In this document: one piece after another, positions 7,448 through 8,309 of the stretch
Layout: every line of letters starts with the position of its first letter
How positions within the stretch are numbered: position 1 is the first letter of the stretch
NCBI GenBank assembly: GCA_021205005.1
Contig: JAJPYK010000130.1
Coordinates: 1-8,309, forward strand
Length of the DNA: 8,309 nt
From: Paraprevotella sp.
Lineage (GTDB): Bacteria > Bacteroidota > Bacteroidia > Bacteroidales > Bacteroidaceae
Direction of reading: 5' to 3'
Made by a program: the position numbers and the translations under genes
The notes under the pieces: model-generated
The model's input: the letters and a program-made list of their open reading frames with translations, nothing else
Databases searched by the model: none
Told to the model about the DNA's origin: nothing

Positions 7448-7779
7448 AATGTATTTCGGCGATCGGATGGATTGTAGCGGGCTTGTGGATGACCGGACGT
7501 TTGCAGGCGCAGGAACTCCTTCCGTGCCCGCCTTGCGATTTGGGACATTGGCGCGTGCCTGCGGGAAATTATAGCGGAATAACCCCGTTGGGCGGAGGCC
7601 GCTATGCCGTGGTGAGCGACAAGATGGATCAAGAAGGCTTTTTCATCTTCCGTGTTGTGCAAGATCCTTCGACGGGACAAGTGACCGCCGTGATCAACGA
7701 GGGATTTCGGGGCGTTCCCTCCGGATTGCAAGGAGGACGTGGGTGGCCTTTACGCCTGACGATTCTTTGGTCTGGGTGA
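7444..7779 (+). CDS. Phytase-like (esterase-like) exported protein, N-terminal part before a frameshift
   Basis: The ATG at 7444 overlaps the A2M stop as ATGA, so the two genes are probably co-transcribed and translationally coupled. This frame gives 111 aa, of which about the first 96 look genuine. A signal peptide (residues 1 to about 22) ends at LQA before QELLPCPPCD; a CPPC motif sits at residues 28-31 of the mature start. Then follows HWRVPAGNYSGITPLGGGRYAVVSDK, typical of the first blade of the phytase-like/esterase-like family (PF13449), a beta-propeller found in exported bacterial proteins of uncertain substrate. After VPSGLQ (up to about 7730) the frame turns into unrelated residues and stops at 7777-7779, while family-like sequence resumes in another frame from 7743. 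Phosphoesterase activity on phytate should not be assumed from the family name. Confidence 0.8.
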   Translation: MKCISAIGWIVAGLWMTGRLQAQELLPCPPCDLGHWRVPAGNYSGITPLGGGRYAVVSDKMDQEGFFIFRVVQDPSTGQVTAVINEGFRGVPSGLQGGRGWPLRLTILWSG

Positions 7780-8240
7780 GCGGAGAGGCCGATCAACGGA
7801 TACGGGCTTATCGTATGGACGGCCGTCCGTCAGGGCGCGAGTTAGCCGTACCTCAGTCTTTGGGGCTGTCGGCTATCCGTCCGAATTACGGGTTCGAGGC
7901 TTTGACTTACGACCGTTGGTCCGGACTGTTCTGGACCGTGACCGAGAATGCTTTGAGAGCCGACGGCCCCGCTGCCGTTCTGGGAGGACCGAGAGACGTA
8001 TGTCTGCGTCTGCAAAGCTTCGGAGCGGACGGTGAACCTCGTTCACAATATGCTTATCCTCTCGGCATACCTCAGAGCCAAAAGCAGGGACGGCAGTACG
8101 CCTTTGGGGCTGTGGCCTTGTGGGCTTGCGGAGACGGACGCCTGTGGGTCATGGAACGGGAATTCAATGTGCCGGAAAGACGTTTGAAGTCTTGCGTCTT
8201 CATACGGATTTATGAAGTGAATCCCGAAGTGCAAAAGAGA
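7743..8240 (+). CDS. Phytase-like (esterase-like) exported protein, remainder after the frameshift; 3' end missing
   Basis: Continuation of the gene starting at 7444, in a frame that requires a net loss of one base (or 4, 7) around 7731-7746. It gives 166 residues starting VAFTPDDSLVWVSGEADQR, which can hardly be a native N-terminus because it begins inside a propeller strand. Family landmarks follow: NYGFEALTYD, a Trp-Thr-Val-Thr-Glu stretch, RDVCLRLQSF, and LWVMEREFNVP near the end. The genuine sequence stops at about 8240 (ending EVQKR). The next six codons and the TGA at 8259-8261 come from adapter sequence, so the apparent C-terminus is false. Joined, about 263 residues are visible; the family is usually 340-400, so roughly a quarter is off the contig. 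Exported to the periplasm or cell surface by the signal peptide of the first part. Confidence 0.8.
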
Positions 8241-8309
8241 CTGACACTTATACACATCTGACGCTGCAGACGATACTCCTAGTGAAGATCTCGGACGTAG
8301 CCGTATCAT
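8241..8309 (+). other. Illumina Nextera adapter read-through, not genomic
   Basis: Positions 8241-8259 match the Nextera transposon-end read-through in 17 of 19 bases; 8260-8273 match the rest of the read-2-side adapter in 13 of 14; 8274-8281 (TACTCCTA) sit in the index slot and differ by one base from TACTCCTT, the reverse complement of the i5 index S507/N507; 8282-8309 match the P5-side flank ending GCCGTATCAT in 24 of 28. The order and spacing are exact, without gaps. Seven of the eight mismatches put an A in place of the expected base. This is established knowledge of the kit sequences compared by eye; it should be trimmed before any annotation. Confidence 0.95.

Noticed and set aside
8043..8309. 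Open frame on the - strand entering from the contig end
   Set aside because: Its first 23 codons are adapter sequence and the rest is a shadow of the phytase-like gene.

Overview
The window looks like a piece of a Bacteroidales (Bacteroidota) chromosome or metagenome-assembled contig. The evidence is a very large secreted alpha-2-macroglobulin (A2M)-like protein of the type common in that order, Bacteroidota-style promoter boxes (TAnnTTTG-like) in place of E. coli -35/-10 elements, no clear Shine-Dalgarno sequences, and moderately G+C-rich coding DNA with AT-rich intergenic DNA. The genus cannot be named from the sequence alone. All genes found are on the + strand.

Layout: (1) Positions 1-56 hold a strong 12-bp-stem terminator closing a gene outside the window. 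(2) Positions 57-594 appear noncoding and carry two TCACGTGA palindromes. (3) Positions 687-1553 encode an intact cytosolic aldo/keto reductase, preceded by a possible promoter at 595-602. (4) A gap of about 175 bp holds a weak hairpin and a possible promoter. (5) Positions 1730-7447 form one reading frame of 1906 codons for a secreted, thioester-less A2M/MG2-domain protein, interrupted by a single in-frame TGA at 4067-4069. (6) From 7444, overlapping the A2M stop codon as ATGA, comes an exported phytase-like (esterase-like) beta-propeller protein. Its frame is broken near 7731-7746 and it runs off the end of the genuine sequence at about 8240. (7) Positions 8241-8309 are not biological: they match the Illumina Nextera read-through adapter, an i5-type index and the P5 flank, with eight mismatches over 69 bases.

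The A2M-like and phytase-like genes form a probable two-gene operon of exported proteins with translational coupling; the aldo/keto reductase seems to be a separate unit. No clearly new system is visible. The main points are the two coding breaks, which may be assembly or sequencing errors because the contig edge carries error-rich adapter, the loss of the thioester site in the A2M-like protein, and its pairing with a phytase-like protein.
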